A DNA stretch of 64,000 nucleotides from the NCBI RefSeq assembly GCF_001678475.1, contig NZ_JTJR01000009.1, forward strand, positions 1 to 64,000, given 5' to 3'. Every line of letters begins with the position of its first letter. Within the stretch, counting starts at the first letter, position 1. Origin of the DNA: Gallibacterium genomosp. 3 (GTDB lineage Bacteria > Pseudomonadota > Gammaproteobacteria > Enterobacterales > Pasteurellaceae). A program made the translations under genes and the position numbers. The notes below the pieces were generated by a model. That model saw nothing but the letters and a program-made list of their open reading frames with translations, had not been told where the DNA came from and searched no databases. Shown piece by piece: positions 37,951-48,788 of this stretch.

Positions 37951-38502
37951 ATGAGTTATTGTGATTACGTCAATCAATTAGCCGATGGTCAAGATCCTTT
38001 CAATAAACATTATCACGATCACCATTATGGTTTCCCGATTACTGATGATAATGAGCTTTTCGCTCGTTTAGTTTTAGAAATTAATCAAGCTGGTTTAAGT
38101 TGGACAACTATCTTAAAAAAAGAAGCTGGATTTCGCCAAGCCTATGATCAATTTGAGATTGCTAAAGTCGCAGCTTATAGCGACCAAGATCGCCAGCGGT
38201 TATTAAATAATCCTGAGATTATTCGTAATCGTTTAAAAATAAATGCTGCAATCTATAATGCCCAACAAATTCAGCAATTACAGCAGCAATTTGGTTCTTT
38301 TAAACAGTGGCTCGATCTACATCACCCTAAACCATTGACGGAGTGGGTAAAGCTATTTAAACGCCATTTTAAATTTGTTGGTGGTGAGATTGTGAATGAG
38401 TTTTTGATGAGTTGTGGCTATCTACCCAATGCACATGATGAAAACTGCCCTATTTATCAAAAAATTTTACAAACTGATGTGCCTTGGAAACAGAAGCAAT
38501 AA
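37951..38502 (+). CDS. tag: DNA-3-methyladenine glycosylase I
   Basis: The 183-residue base-excision enzyme removes 3-methyladenine from DNA. It has the Tag zinc site: Cys4 at the N-terminus, an early His-rich segment (HYHDHHYGFP), and the C-terminal HDENCP. LEINQAGLSWTTILKK is the conserved pocket containing the catalytic-region Glu and Trp. Length matches the family (about 187). It starts 13 bases after the haemoglobin gene and ends at a strong bidirectional terminator. Confidence 0.95.
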   Translation: MSYCDYVNQLADGQDPFNKHYHDHHYGFPITDDNELFARLVLEINQAGLSWTTILKKEAGFRQAYDQFEIAKVAAYSDQDRQRLLNNPEIIRNRLKINAAIYNAQQIQQLQQQFGSFKQWLDLHHPKPLTEWVKLFKRHFKFVGGEIVNEFLMSCGYLPNAHDENCPIYQKILQTDVPWKQKQ

Positions 38503-38513
38503 TTTTTCTCTAT

Positions 38514-38551
38514 GGAGGTATTTTCAACAAATTTGAAAATACCTCCTTGTT
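38514..38551. terminator. Bidirectional terminator between tag and the LDH-family gene
   Basis: GGAGGTATTTTCAA (38514-38527) pairs perfectly with 38533-38546 across a five-base loop. It is followed by TTGTTTTT for tag, and T-rich sequence is also present on the other strand. Confidence 0.9.
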
Positions 38552-38557
38552 TTTATG

Positions 38558-39517
38558 TTAAAGATCTACCTTCAATCCAGTCTTTTCTGCAACATCTTCT
38601 GCAATTTTTCGCAAATTCTCTGCACTTTGATGTAAATCCACCAACTCTTCATCAGTAAAACGATATTTAGGAATTTTGCCAATCCCATCGCGGTTAATAA
38701 TCATCGGCACACTAATAACAATATTGTGAATCCCATATTCCCCCGTTAATACTGTTCCTACGGGTAATACAGAATATTCATTGATATTGATAGCACGAAT
38801 AATTCTAAACACACTAGCGGCAATACCATGATTCGTATTCAGTTTTAAACCAAACACTTTAAGCCCTTCTTGTTTTACTTCATCAAGTAATTGTTGCGGA
38901 TCAATCACTGGATAACCATTATTACGGCAAAAGTCTTCTACTTTTTGTCCAGCAATATTCATTAAACTCCAAGGTAAAATACTATTCGCCCCATGTTCTC
39001 CCAGGATAAAACCAAAAATATTCTTAGGATCGATTTGTACTTTATCTGCTACTAATTTCATTAATCTAGCACTGTCCACAACACAACCAGCACTAATTAC
39101 ACGTTCTCGCGGATAAGAAGTATTGCAAGCAATAAAATGAGTGACAATGTCACAAGGATTACTCACAATAATTAGAATTGCATTTGGTGAATATTTTTCT
39201 AATTGTTTTGCAATATCTACTCCAATTTTAGCATTAATTTGCGCTAACTCTAGGCGATCCTGCCCGACTTTAATTTGGGCTCCTGCAGTAATCACAATAA
39301 TATCGCTATCAGCAGTATCTTCATATTCACCGCTGATGACTCGTGTATTTTTCGCAAAGGTCAATGAAGACATATGGCTGAAATCCATCTGTTCGCCTTT
39401 ACAGCGATCTTTATTTAAATCAACCAGTACAACCTCACTACATTCTCCCATATTGAGAATAAAACTTGCTATCTCGACCCCGACAGCCCCAGTTCCAATA
39501 ATAGAAATTTTACGCAT
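38558..39517 (-). CDS. LDH/MDH-family 2-hydroxyacid dehydrogenase, altered specificity residue
   Basis: The 319-residue NAD-dependent enzyme has GTGAVG at its start (residues 8-13). The coenzyme acidic residue is in LVDLN, the catalytic Asp148/Arg151 pair in CVVDSARLM, and the active His175 in LGEHGANS. It belongs to the L-lactate dehydrogenase family. The substrate loop reads AGAQIKVGQDR, so the residue that is Gln in lactate and Arg in malate dehydrogenases is Ile82. The usual GEHGD is GEHGA. It may act on a larger or less polar 2-oxoacid, such as an L-hydroxyisocaproate-like substrate; this is inference. It lies alone before a toxin-antitoxin pair. Confidence 0.8.
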   Translation of the reverse strand: MRKISIIGTGAVGVEIASFILNMGECSEVVLVDLNKDRCKGEQMDFSHMSSLTFAKNTRVISGEYEDTADSDIIVITAGAQIKVGQDRLELAQINAKIGVDIAKQLEKYSPNAILIIVSNPCDIVTHFIACNTSYPRERVISAGCVVDSARLMKLVADKVQIDPKNIFGFILGEHGANSILPWSLMNIAGQKVEDFCRNNGYPVIDPQQLLDEVKQEGLKVFGLKLNTNHGIAASVFRIIRAININEYSVLPVGTVLTGEYGIHNIVISVPMIINRDGIGKIPKYRFTDEELVDLHQSAENLRKIAEDVAEKTGLKVDL

Positions 39518-39612
39518 AATGTTTACTACTCTGTTGTGTTTACAATTATTATCAAATATTCAATTTAATATTTGAGTTAAAAGAAAATTGGAGTCAATAA
39601 ATGACATTACTA

Positions 39613-40122
39613 TTATTTAATTAATTTTGTTAAAGGCAAAAATAATGTATCTTGTTTGTCCATAAACTGGATAAATCCTAGTTTTTTATAAAATTCAACA
39701 GCTTTAATATCTTTCGCTTCTACCAATAATGCTGCAATTCCTAGCTTAGCCTCTCTTACTTTGCTAATTGCATCAGCAATCAAAAATTTACCAAATCCTT
39801 GCCGAGTAAAATTACGATCAATCGCAAGCCTGCCAATTAAAGTTGCCGGTATCATAGGATACCTAATCTGCTTCTTAATCCGAGAAATAGGAATATCTGC
39901 TACATTAATTGATGTGGCAGATAACGTATAATAACCGATGATTTTTTCTAGCTTTTTATTAATTAATACAAAACATTTGGTTAATTCTTTCTTCTCGTCT
40001 TGTGAAGCTTGTGTCTGAAAATAAAGGTTCAAAATTTGTGAATCACTACAAAAGGCTTGTTTGCTCAAAATAAGATCTGATAAAGCGACAATATCTAAAT
40101 CAATTAGAATACCTCTATCCAT
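39613..40122 (-). CDS. GNAT acetyltransferase toxin, TacT-like
   Basis: The 169-residue protein has the GNAT fold with the acetyl-CoA loop in RNFTRQGFGKFLIADAI, preceded by LIGRLAID, and VEAKDIKAVEFYKKLGF near the end. This arrangement matches the TacT/AtaT toxins, which acetylate charged aminoacyl-tRNA and stop translation. It lies 20 bases downstream of a DUF1778 ribbon-helix-helix gene, the standard antitoxin-first operon. Whether it is active cannot be judged. It sits between an LDH-family gene and the nan operon in accessory-looking DNA. Confidence 0.88.
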   Translation of the reverse strand: MDRGILIDLDIVALSDLILSKQAFCSDSQILNLYFQTQASQDEKKELTKCFVLINKKLEKIIGYYTLSATSINVADIPISRIKKQIRYPMIPATLIGRLAIDRNFTRQGFGKFLIADAISKVREAKLGIAALLVEAKDIKAVEFYKKLGFIQFMDKQDTLFLPLTKLIK

Positions 40123-40142
40123 TTCTATTCATCCAGTATCTA

Positions 40143-40424
40143 TTATTGCTTTTGAGAAAGAAATGCATTGTGCATATCCATCGCTTCTTGCATAGACGCA
40201 TTAAAATCCGTATCTGCGTTTAGTGCATCTACTAATAGTTTTTGATCCTGTATGCTGAGCATTAGAGATTGGTGCTGAGAAATTGTTTTTACTGAAGCTT
40301 GATACACAACATCAACTACAAAATCTGTCAATGATCGACCTGTAATCGCGGCTGCTTGTTTAAATAACTCATATAATTCAACATTGACTTTCGCTTCAAG
40401 TCTTGCTTTTGTCGTTTTTTTCAT
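40143..40424 (-). CDS. DUF1778 ribbon-helix-helix antitoxin, TacA-like
   Basis: The 93-residue protein has an N-terminal ribbon-helix-helix DNA-binding unit (KARLEAKVNVELYELFKQAA, then ITGRSLTDFVVDVV). A C-terminal tail would wrap the GNAT toxin. The ATG at 40424 was chosen because GGGGA precedes it and the family starts here; an in-frame ATG at 40466 would overlap promoter sequence. A palindrome upstream is a likely operator for self-repression by the antitoxin-toxin complex. Confidence 0.87.
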   Translation of the reverse strand: MKKTTKARLEAKVNVELYELFKQAAAITGRSLTDFVVDVVYQASVKTISQHQSLMLSIQDQKLLVDALNADTDFNASMQEAMDMHNAFLSQKQ

Positions 40425-40472
40425 AGATTTTCCCCTTTTTCCTGATAGGGTTCTATTATTATACAAACAAAA

Positions 40473-40493
40473 TATACGGTCAATAGCCGTATA
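40473..40493. promoter_or_regulatory. Palindromic operator of the toxin-antitoxin pair
   Basis: TATACGG (40473-40479) and CCGTATA (40487-40493) form an inverted repeat about 50 bases upstream of the antitoxin start. It lies next to a possible -10 element TATAAT (40463-40458 on the minus strand). Such sites are typical for ribbon-helix-helix antitoxins. Confidence 0.5.
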
Positions 40494-40573
40494 AAATTAG
40501 TTATTTCCGGATACTCTCAATATAAAATACCTCGCTTAGCATAAAATTATGTTTACTTTTCCTTTTTAAGAGT

Positions 40574-40604
40574 AAAAAGAAACTCACCAATAATGGTGAG
40601 TTTC
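40574..40604 (-). terminator. Terminator of the nan operon
   Basis: GAAACTCACC (40579-40588) pairs perfectly with 40595-40604 around a six-base loop. On the minus strand it is followed by TTTTTACTC. It begins 31 bases after the nanA stop codon. Confidence 0.9.
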
Positions 40605-40635
40605 ATCTTCATCAAATAGCATCTAAATAACAGAA

Positions 40636-41517
40636 TTAAGAAAGGTATTTTGCTTTTAATTCTTTTGCAAATGCAACTTTTTCTGGCGTTAACTCTTTTG
40701 TCATTGGTTCACGACAATAACCTGCATCCACACCATCTAATTTGAGCAATTCTTTGATAGTGAGGTATAAACCATTTGATAAAATACCTTCAATTAAATC
40801 GTTTGTAACGTGTTGAATTACACGTGCTTCCGCAATCTTACCTTGTTGTGCATATTCAAAAATTTGTCTTGCACGTACACCATTAACGTTAAAGGTACTA
40901 CCAATTGCTCCGTCCACACCTAATACCGCAGCAGAAAGCATCATTTCATCAAAACCAGCCCAAATAAGGTGATCTGGATACGCTTTTTTTACACGTTCTA
41001 ATAAGTAGAAATCACCTGCGGTAAATTTCACACCAATTACTTTTGGATTTTTGTAAAGTTCACCAAATTGTTCTACACCAATATTAACACCAGTTAAGAA
41101 TGGAATTGAGTAAACAATCATATTGTTACCAGTTTCTGCAATAATGGTGTCATAGTAGTTCTTAATTTCAGCAAAGCTGAATTTATAGTAGAACGGAGTT
41201 ACCGCTGACAAGCAGTCATAGCCTAATTCAGTAGCATATTTACCCAATTCCACAGATTCATGTAGATTAACGCTACCTACTTGTGCAATTAATGCAACTT
41301 GGTCTTTAGCTTCATCTTTTGCGATACGGAAGATCTCTTTTTTCTCTTCAGTAGAAAGCATAAAGTTTTCGCCGGTACTACCACCCACATATAAACCATC
41401 AATTTTCATTTTATCGATGTTATAGCGAATAATTTCACGCAAACCTTTTTCATTAATTGAGCCATCTGCATTGAATGACACTAATAATGCACTAATGATA
41501 CCTTTTAAGTTTTTCAT
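40636..41517 (-). CDS. nanA: N-acetylneuraminate lyase
   Basis: The 293-residue class I aldolase splits sialic acid into N-acetylmannosamine and pyruvate in the cytoplasm. The Schiff-base Lys164 is in [11 protein letters not shown], the catalytic Tyr136 in [11 protein letters not shown], and the pyruvate-binding motif is GGSTGENFM. Length matches the E. coli enzyme (297). It is the last gene of nanE-nanK-nanQ-rpiR-nanA, 28 bases after the regulator. Confidence 0.98.
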   Translation of the reverse strand: MKNLKGIISALLVSFNADGSINEKGLREIIRYNIDKMKIDGLYVGGSTGENFMLSTEEKKEIFRIAKDEAKDQVALIAQVGSVNLHESVELGKYATELGYDCLSAVTPFYYKFSFAEIKNYYDTIIAETGNNMIVYSIPFLTGVNIGVEQFGELYKNPKVIGVKFTAGDFYLLERVKKAYPDHLIWAGFDEMMLSAAVLGVDGAIGSTFNVNGVRARQIFEYAQQGKIAEARVIQHVTNDLIEGILSNGLYLTIKELLKLDGVDAGYCREPMTKELTPEKVAFAKELKAKYLS

Positions 41518-41545
41518 GTTGTTTCCTTTCCTTATGACAAGAGAG

Positions 41546-42412
41546 TTATTTGATTCGTTGTTCTAAAATTACATTAATTGTTTTTTGCTTCGCCTGAATT
41601 GCACTTTGTTCTTCCTTACGCACTAACAATGCATAAATTAAATCCATCACGAACAGTTGCGCTATTTTGGTACCAATAGAATCGCCTTGCATCTGTCCTT
41701 GGCGATTACCATTGATTAATACATAGTCTGCCACTTCGGTAATAGGCGAACGCAAATTGTGCGTTAATGCAATTGTTTTCGCTTCGTTCTTTTGTGCAAT
41801 CTTCAAAGTACGAATAATTTCTTCGGAATAACCAGAATGGCTAATACCAATCACGACATCCCCTTTCTTCATTAATGACGCTTGCATATACATAAAATGG
41901 TTATTGGTTGTTGCATCCACTTGTAACCCAATACGCATCAATTTATGTTTCACGTCTTCAGCCGTAATCCCTGATGAACCTACACCAAATAAGAAAATAC
42001 GTTTTGCTTGTTGTAATTCATCTACCACACGTTCTAGCTGTTCAAAATCTAATAGATTAATTGTTTCTCCCACAACATTTACTAATGCAGTTTGCAATTT
42101 TTTTGCAATTTCCAATGCACTATCTTCAGCAGAAACATCTGTATCTAATAATGTTTGATTTTGTTTTTCTTGAGTTGCTAACTCAATCGCTAATTCAAGT
42201 TTAAAATCGGTATAACCTTTAAACCCAAGTGTGCGACAGAAACGAATAAAGGTAGCTTCGCCAACATTTAATTGTGCAGAAACTTCTGATAATGATGATT
42301 GGCTAAGTAAATTTGGAGATGCCAATATTGCGGATGCAATTCGTTTTTCTGTTTTAGTTAAACTATTTTGCAAAGCACCAATGGTATCTAGGATTTTACC
42401 GCTTTCTGACAT
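41546..42412 (-). CDS. RpiR-family regulator of sialic-acid catabolism (NanR/SiaR-like)
   Basis: The 288-residue protein has an N-terminal helix-turn-helix ([20 protein letters not shown], then [13 protein letters not shown]) and a C-terminal SIS sugar-phosphate-binding domain ([33 protein letters not shown]). In Haemophilus the equivalent regulator SiaR responds to a sialic-acid catabolic intermediate (glucosamine-6-phosphate) and works with CRP. It is inside the operon, so feedback control is likely. It lies 18 bases after nanQ. Confidence 0.92.
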   Translation of the reverse strand: MSESGKILDTIGALQNSLTKTEKRIASAILASPNLLSQSSLSEVSAQLNVGEATFIRFCRTLGFKGYTDFKLELAIELATQEKQNQTLLDTDVSAEDSALEIAKKLQTALVNVVGETINLLDFEQLERVVDELQQAKRIFLFGVGSSGITAEDVKHKLMRIGLQVDATTNNHFMYMQASLMKKGDVVIGISHSGYSEEIIRTLKIAQKNEAKTIALTHNLRSPITEVADYVLINGNRQGQMQGDSIGTKIAQLFVMDLIYALLVRKEEQSAIQAKQKTINVILEQRIK

Positions 42413-42430
42413 TCCGACCTCCTTACAGGA

Positions 42431-42904
<474 letters not shown>

Positions 42905-42910
42905 TTATCC

Positions 42911-43795
42911 TTATTTTAATTTTTCTTGATTTTGTTCAACCCACCATGCAGCGCCAATTAAACCTGCATCTTGTCCATGGAAAGCACGTTCAACTTGGCA
43001 TTGATAGAATCTAGGTTGTTGCTGTAAATAGGTTTGTACTAATGGTAGATATCCATCTGCTAACCCAACACTACCACCAATAACCACTTTTTGAATATCT
43101 AACCCGATCACTAGATCCGCAATTAAATTGGCAATGGTTTTCGCAGAACGGTGTACAACCTCACTCGCTAATGGATCCTGCTGACGGAAACGCTCAAATA
43201 CTTCTTTCGGTGAACATGAGTTTTCCCACACACTGGCAGCAGCTTCAATCGCACGCCCAGATGCAATCGCTTCTACACAACCACGACGTCCACAACCACA
43301 CACAGGCCCATTTGGATCCGCTAATGTGTGACCAATATGCCCTGCAACACCATTAGGTTCTGTTAATAATTGACGTTGTAGAATAATACCACCACCCACG
43401 CCAGTAGAAACGGTGATAAATACAAAATTTTCTACTTGATTAATGTCCTGTTCTTTATATTCTGCACAAGCAGCTGCTTGAACATCATTTAATAGACCTA
43501 TTGGTTTATCAGTATGACGAGCAATGCTCTCTTTTAATGGAAATTCAGCTAAACCACCTAAGTTTTTTGGATTTAATGCTGTTAATACACCATTATTAAT
43601 AATGCCTGTCGAAGCTACTGCCACACAATCAAATTGTCCTTGATACTGTTTTACAACGTGTGCCAATGCTTGATGCATTCCCTCAGCGGCATTTTGTTGT
43701 GGAGTAACAATTTGCTGACGCTGTACGACTTTGCCCTCTTTTACTAAAGCTGCTGCAATTTTTGTACCGCCAATATCTAACGCAAGAACTTGCAT
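42911..43795 (-). CDS. nanK: N-acetylmannosamine kinase, ROK family
   Basis: The 294-residue kinase makes ManNAc-6-phosphate. It has the ROK phosphate loop LALDIGGTKIAAALV and catalytic Asp in LLNDVQAAACAEY. The zinc motif runs from GHIGHTLADPNGPVCGCG to GRRGCVEAIASG. The ATP-site sequence is GSVGLADG near the end. It is 12 bases after nanE and 12 before nanQ. Context fixes the sugar as ManNAc. Confidence 0.96.
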   Translation of the reverse strand: MQVLALDIGGTKIAAALVKEGKVVQRQQIVTPQQNAAEGMHQALAHVVKQYQGQFDCVAVASTGIINNGVLTALNPKNLGGLAEFPLKESIARHTDKPIGLLNDVQAAACAEYKEQDINQVENFVFITVSTGVGGGIILQRQLLTEPNGVAGHIGHTLADPNGPVCGCGRRGCVEAIASGRAIEAAASVWENSCSPKEVFERFRQQDPLASEVVHRSAKTIANLIADLVIGLDIQKVVIGGSVGLADGYLPLVQTYLQQQPRFYQCQVERAFHGQDAGLIGAAWWVEQNQEKLK

Positions 43796-43807
43796 ATCCT
43801 TTCCTTA

Positions 43808-44497
43808 TTATTGATTGGCAGATTTCACTGTATTAGCAAACCAGCTCACAATATGCTCTAAACGTGTTAATGCAGAACCAACTGTAACGGAATGCGCGCC
43901 GATCTCAATCGCTTTTTTCGCTAATTCAGGCGTATTGTAACGTCCTTCAGCCATCACTCGACAACCTGCTTTCGCTAAATCAATGACTAATTGATAATCC
44001 GGTTCTGCTGGTACTGGACCACCAGTATAGCCTGACATAGTACTTCCAATCAGATCTACCCCTAATTTTTGACAAAACATTCCTTCTTCAAAGGTAGAAC
44101 AATCCGCCATCGAAAGTAATCCTAATTCTTTAATTCGTTTTACTGTTTCTTCAATACTGGTCGGGCGGTTACGGAAAGTACCATCAAAAGCAATAATATC
44201 TGCTCCTGCTGCGGCTAACGCTTCAACATCGTCTAAAAATGGGGTAATCCGTACTGGGCTATCTGGTAAATCGCGTTTTACAATCCCAATAATAGGTACA
44301 TTAACCACTCTACGGGTTGCTTTTAAATTATCAACACCTTCAATTCGTAATCCTGCTGCACCACCAATCACAGAGGCTTGTGCCATCGCAGCGACAATTT
44401 CTGGGTGATCCATTGGACCATCATCAACAGGTTGGCAAGAAGCAATTAAGCCGTGCTTAATCACTTCAAGAATATGTTGTTGATCTAAATTTGACAT
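43808..44497 (-). CDS. nanE: N-acetylmannosamine-6-phosphate 2-epimerase
   Basis: The 229-residue TIM-barrel enzyme converts ManNAc-6-phosphate to GlcNAc-6-phosphate. NanE features are [15 protein letters not shown] at the N-terminus, [23 protein letters not shown] and [16 protein letters not shown]. The ATG at 44497 was chosen because TGGAG lies before it and the length equals E. coli NanE. The in-frame ATG at 44539 adds 14 residues of low similarity. It is the first gene of the operon. No nagA, nagB or sialic-acid transporter lies next to it. Confidence 0.95.
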   Translation of the reverse strand: MSNLDQQHILEVIKHGLIASCQPVDDGPMDHPEIVAAMAQASVIGGAAGLRIEGVDNLKATRRVVNVPIIGIVKRDLPDSPVRITPFLDDVEALAAAGADIIAFDGTFRNRPTSIEETVKRIKELGLLSMADCSTFEEGMFCQKLGVDLIGSTMSGYTGGPVPAEPDYQLVIDLAKAGCRVMAEGRYNTPELAKKAIEIGAHSVTVGSALTRLEHIVSWFANTVKSANQ

Positions 44498-44595
44498 ATA
44501 AACTCCAGTAAACTTAATAAAAAAGAAGTTAGACTTCATTATGCTGTGTAATTTACTCTTATGTCGTCTTTAGAACAAGAAAAATAATTTTTTTT

Positions 44596-44611
44596 TGAGA
44601 TCTAGATCATA
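44596..44611. promoter_or_regulatory. Candidate CRP site upstream of the nan operon
   Basis: TGAGA-TCTAGA-TCATA matches the CRP consensus TGTGA-N6-TCACA at eight of ten positions, with the flanking T and A runs that Haemophilus CRP sites favour. Its centre lies about 106 bases before the nanE ATG. CRP with the RpiR protein is known to control nan genes in H. influenzae. Confidence 0.6.
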
Positions 44612-44649
44612 AATTTTAGACGGGAAAATGGAGGAAAATTGCTATCAAA

Positions 44650-44675
44650 TGAAGGGAGTTAGACTCCCTTGCTTC
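44650..44675 (-). terminator. Hairpin after cysB
   Basis: AAGGGAGT (44652-44659) pairs with ACTCCCTT (44663-44670) around a three-base loop, with outer TGAA/TTCA pairing. It lies about 55 bases after the cysB stop codon. No strong U run follows on the minus strand. Confidence 0.5.
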
Positions 44676-44726
44676 ATTTTTAACCATTTTATACTGTCGA
44701 TATAGCAAAAATACGTAATAAACCGA

Positions 44727-45719
<993 letters not shown>

Positions 45720-46631
45720 TTAGCGTTGTTGATAACGTTTTTTTCTCAACGCATGTTGTTTTACAGCTTTACGAATTTGATTTGATTTAAATTTACGTGG
45801 ATTTTTGATATCTAATTTACTTTCTGTTTCTAATTGTAAACCCACTAATTGGCGTAAATAATTCACTTTATCTAATGGTAGTTCTTCCCAACCACCACGA
45901 GGTAAACCACGCATCAGTTCAATATTGCCATAACGAGTACGAATTAAGCGGCTAACTTGAATCCCTTGTGACTCCCATAAGCGACGCACTTCACGATTAC
46001 GTCCCTCAGTTAAAGTAACCGAGAACCATTGATTCATACCTTGCCCACCTTGTGGTGTAATTTTTTTGAAACTCGCAGGTCCATCCTCTAACTGTACGCC
46101 TTTGCGTAATTGCGCTAACATTTTTTCTGTTACATCACCAAAAACCCGTACAGAATATTCACGCTCGACTTCCTTACTTGGGTGCATTAAGCGATTTGCT
46201 AATTCACCATCTGTGGTAAATAGCAATAATCCTGATGTATTAATATCTAAACGCCCCACTGCAATCCAGCGTCCATTGCTAATTTTAGGTAAACGTTCAA
46301 ATACAGTAGCTCGCCCCTCTGGATCATGACGAGTACATAACTCTCCTTCAGGCTTATAATACATAAGAACTCGGCAAATTTCTTTGCGTACTGGGATCAA
46401 TGATACCAATTGTCCATCTACACGAATCTTTGTATCTGTTTTTACTTCAACACGTTCTCCCAAAGTCGCAATCACGCCATCAACACTAACACGTCCAGCG
46501 GCAATAATCGTCTCAATCTCACGGCGAGAGCCTAATCCTGTTCTTGCTAATACTTTCTGCAATTTTTCGCCAACAATTTTCGCTGGTTTGGTTTGATTTT
46601 CTTGGGTCGTTTTTGTTTTTGCTAGTTGCAT
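45720..46631 (-). CDS. rluB: 23S rRNA pseudouridine(2605) synthase
   Basis: The 303-residue enzyme has an N-terminal S4 RNA-binding domain ([19 protein letters not shown]) and a RsuA/RluB catalytic domain with Asp in [34 protein letters not shown] follows. The basic C-terminal extension ends RKKRYQQR. The ATG at 46631 follows AGAGGA; an upstream in-frame ATG at 46676 lacks a ribosome-binding site. The yciO and cysB neighbours are the same as in E. coli. Confidence 0.94.
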   Translation of the reverse strand: MQLAKTKTTQENQTKPAKIVGEKLQKVLARTGLGSRREIETIIAAGRVSVDGVIATLGERVEVKTDTKIRVDGQLVSLIPVRKEICRVLMYYKPEGELCTRHDPEGRATVFERLPKISNGRWIAVGRLDINTSGLLLFTTDGELANRLMHPSKEVEREYSVRVFGDVTEKMLAQLRKGVQLEDGPASFKKITPQGGQGMNQWFSVTLTEGRNREVRRLWESQGIQVSRLIRTRYGNIELMRGLPRGGWEELPLDKVNYLRQLVGLQLETESKLDIKNPRKFKSNQIRKAVKQHALRKKRYQQR

Positions 46632-46679
46632 AAATCCTCTTGTCGTCTTCTCAGACGTCTGCATCAAAATAATCAAAAC

Positions 46680-47303
46680 TTAAATGAAAGGTGCAGTGCT
46701 ACCACTCCCCTCACGTAAAATAACTGGCGGTTCCACAGTTAAATCCACCACAGTTGTTGGATCTTGACCTAAATAACCCCCATGAATAATTAAATCTACT
46801 TGGTTTTCTAATAAATTACGAATTTCCTCTGGATCAGAAAGCGTAAAATACTCCTCGCCTGGTACCATTAATGAGCAAGATAAAATCGGCTCACCTAAAG
46901 TATTTAATAAAGCCAATGCAATATTATTATCTGGCACACGAATCCCTATTGTTTTACGCTTTGAGGTCATTAATCGTCTTGGTAATTCCTTCGTGGCAGT
47001 CAAAATAAATGTATAACGACCTGGTGTATTATTCTTAATTAAACGATAAACGCTATTAGTCACTAAAGAGTAATTCGATAATTCAGATAAATCGCTACAC
47101 ACTAATGTAAAATTATGCCCTTCTGGTAGCTGACGAATACGAATAATTCGATCCATCGCATGTTTGTCGCCAATCATACACCCCAATGCATACCCAGAAT
47201 CGGTTGGATAAATAATCACTCCACCATTACGTAAAATCTCAACAGCTTGATTTATCAAACGTTGTTGTGGATTATCTGGGTGAATATAGAAGAATTGACT
47301 CAT
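46680..47303 (-). CDS. yciO: YciO/Sua5/TsaC-family protein
   Basis: This 207-residue protein is a YrdC-fold member closest to YciO (206). It has GGVIIYPTDSGYALGC and the KNNTPGRYTFILTAT motif. TsaC forms threonylcarbamoyl-AMP for the t6A tRNA modification. YciO shares the fold, but its cellular role is less certain. It is placed between rnm and rluB, as in E. coli. Confidence 0.92.
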   Translation of the reverse strand: MSQFFYIHPDNPQQRLINQAVEILRNGGVIIYPTDSGYALGCMIGDKHAMDRIIRIRQLPEGHNFTLVCSDLSELSNYSLVTNSVYRLIKNNTPGRYTFILTATKELPRRLMTSKRKTIGIRVPDNNIALALLNTLGEPILSCSLMVPGEEYFTLSDPEEIRNLLENQVDLIIHGGYLGQDPTTVVDLTVEPPVILREGSGSTAPFI

Positions 47304-47382
47304 AATACATCTCCTTTGTTATTACAACAAAACGGCTTATTATATAACGCATTTCTTCACAGAATAAGTCTAAGTAACAGAA

Positions 47383-48225
47383 TTAATTTACTTGACGCCA
47401 AACGGCTTTCACTGTTTCTGGAATCGTTAAATTCCGTCCTAACTCAATCCAGCCACAGGGATAATGGAAATCTGATCCTACTGATGCTAATAAATCCAGC
47501 TCTTCTAACCATTTAATCAACATTTTTTGCTGATTATGATCAACTCCACCAGCAATTTCTACGGCATCTCCTTGCCATTGTTTAAAATCCATAATCAAAG
47601 AATGAATTTTATTATTTGTCATTTGATAACGCATTGGATGTGCCACTACCGCCACGCCACCAGCTTGATGGATAACCTTAATTGCCGTAGGAATATCACA
47701 CCAATTTGCCTTAACATGGCAAGGCTTCCCTTGAGATAAATAACGTTTAAACGCTTGTCCTTCATTACTAACCAAACCAATATTCACCAAATAACGTGCA
47801 TAATGTGCACGGGTGACTTCTCCTGTGGTTAAGGCTTGTGCTTCAGCGAATGCATTGGGTAAACCAAACTTTTTAAATTTCTCACCAATTTCTACTGCTC
47901 TTGCATGACGCAAACGGGCTTGTTCCGCTAATAATGCTGTCATGGCTGGGTGTGTTTCATCAAAATCTAAGCCAACAATATGGATTGTTTTTTCTTGCCA
48001 TAACGTTGAAATTTCTACACCGCTAATTAATGTAATTTGCTGTTGCTGCGCAGCACGTCGAGCTTCAGCAATCCCATCTATCGTATCATGATCAGTGAGG
48101 GCTAATACCTCTAACTGCTGTTCTTTCGCACGTAAAATCAATTCTGTTGGCGTTAATACACCATCAGAAGCGCTACTATGGGTATGAAGATCTAATCTTG
48201 TAGTAGAGAGTTCAGATAATCGCAT
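47383..48225 (-). CDS. rnm: RNase AM / PHP-domain 5'-3' exonuclease
   Basis: The 280-residue PHP-family enzyme is the YciV type. It shows metal-binding motifs DLHTHSSASDGVLTP, ALTDHDTIDG, GVEISTLW, VVAHPMRY and GSDFHYPCGW. E. coli Rnm trims 5' ends of 23S and other rRNA and hydrolyses 3',5'-nucleotide bisphosphates. It starts 17 bases after zapC ends. Confidence 0.93.
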   Translation of the reverse strand: MRLSELSTTRLDLHTHSSASDGVLTPTELILRAKEQQLEVLALTDHDTIDGIAEARRAAQQQQITLISGVEISTLWQEKTIHIVGLDFDETHPAMTALLAEQARLRHARAVEIGEKFKKFGLPNAFAEAQALTTGEVTRAHYARYLVNIGLVSNEGQAFKRYLSQGKPCHVKANWCDIPTAIKVIHQAGGVAVVAHPMRYQMTNNKIHSLIMDFKQWQGDAVEIAGGVDHNQQKMLIKWLEELDLLASVGSDFHYPCGWIELGRNLTIPETVKAVWRQVN

Positions 48226-48242
48226 TAGTGTTATATCGTTAA

Positions 48243-48788
48243 TTAAGCGTATTGTTTAAATATCATTTCAGGCACTTCGACTTCAATCATTAAAGCTTCA
48301 AGTCGATTAAGATGAATTCGGAATGGATGACCAAAATAATAGGTAGTTGGTGGTAAAACGACTTGTTGTTCGAGCAAAATCACCTCAGCAATATTATCTT
48401 CAATATTTGCAACTAGTACGTTTGCCCAAGATTCCATCGCGTTAATAAAACAACGAGCTAAACAAGGCTCTGTAACAATTTGTTGATCATCTACAATTCG
48501 GAAAAACCAGTTTTGTGGTTGCTTTGGTAATAAGAAATGTTGGCAGGCAATCGCACTATACGCCAATCGCTGGCAAATTTCTTCTGAGAATTGTAAAGGT
48601 TCTAAGAGATCTAAAAACAGCGCAACTTTATCAAGATCAGCTAATAAGAATTGACTTGTCGTTAAACCATCTCCATTTAATACCTGTTTTGTTAATGTTG
48701 TTTCAACCAGTGTATCATTTGGCAGAACAGCGGTAAGGCAATCACGCACCGCATCATAACGCCATTTACACATATTATTGAATAACAT
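48243..48788 (-). CDS. zapC: Cell-division protein ZapC-like
   Basis: The 181-residue protein resembles ZapC, an FtsZ-bundling division factor. Both begin with about ten residues, then WRYD, and have a middle LLADLDKVALFLDLLEPL segment, a LAYSAIACQHFLLPKQPQNW stretch and similar total length (180). Similarity is moderate, so the name is by pattern. The start at 48788 follows GAGGG. In E. coli zapC lies next to pyrD; here pyrD lies just past an SLC13 gene. Confidence 0.7.
   Translation of the reverse strand: MLFNNMCKWRYDAVRDCLTAVLPNDTLVETTLTKQVLNGDGLTTSQFLLADLDKVALFLDLLEPLQFSEEICQRLAYSAIACQHFLLPKQPQNWFFRIVDDQQIVTEPCLARCFINAMESWANVLVANIEDNIAEVILLEQQVVLPPTTYYFGHPFRIHLNRLEALMIEVEVPEMIFKQYA

Noticed and set aside
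39141-39575. 144-codon open frame antisense to the LDH-family gene
   Set aside because: Shadow of a well-supported gene; no known family.
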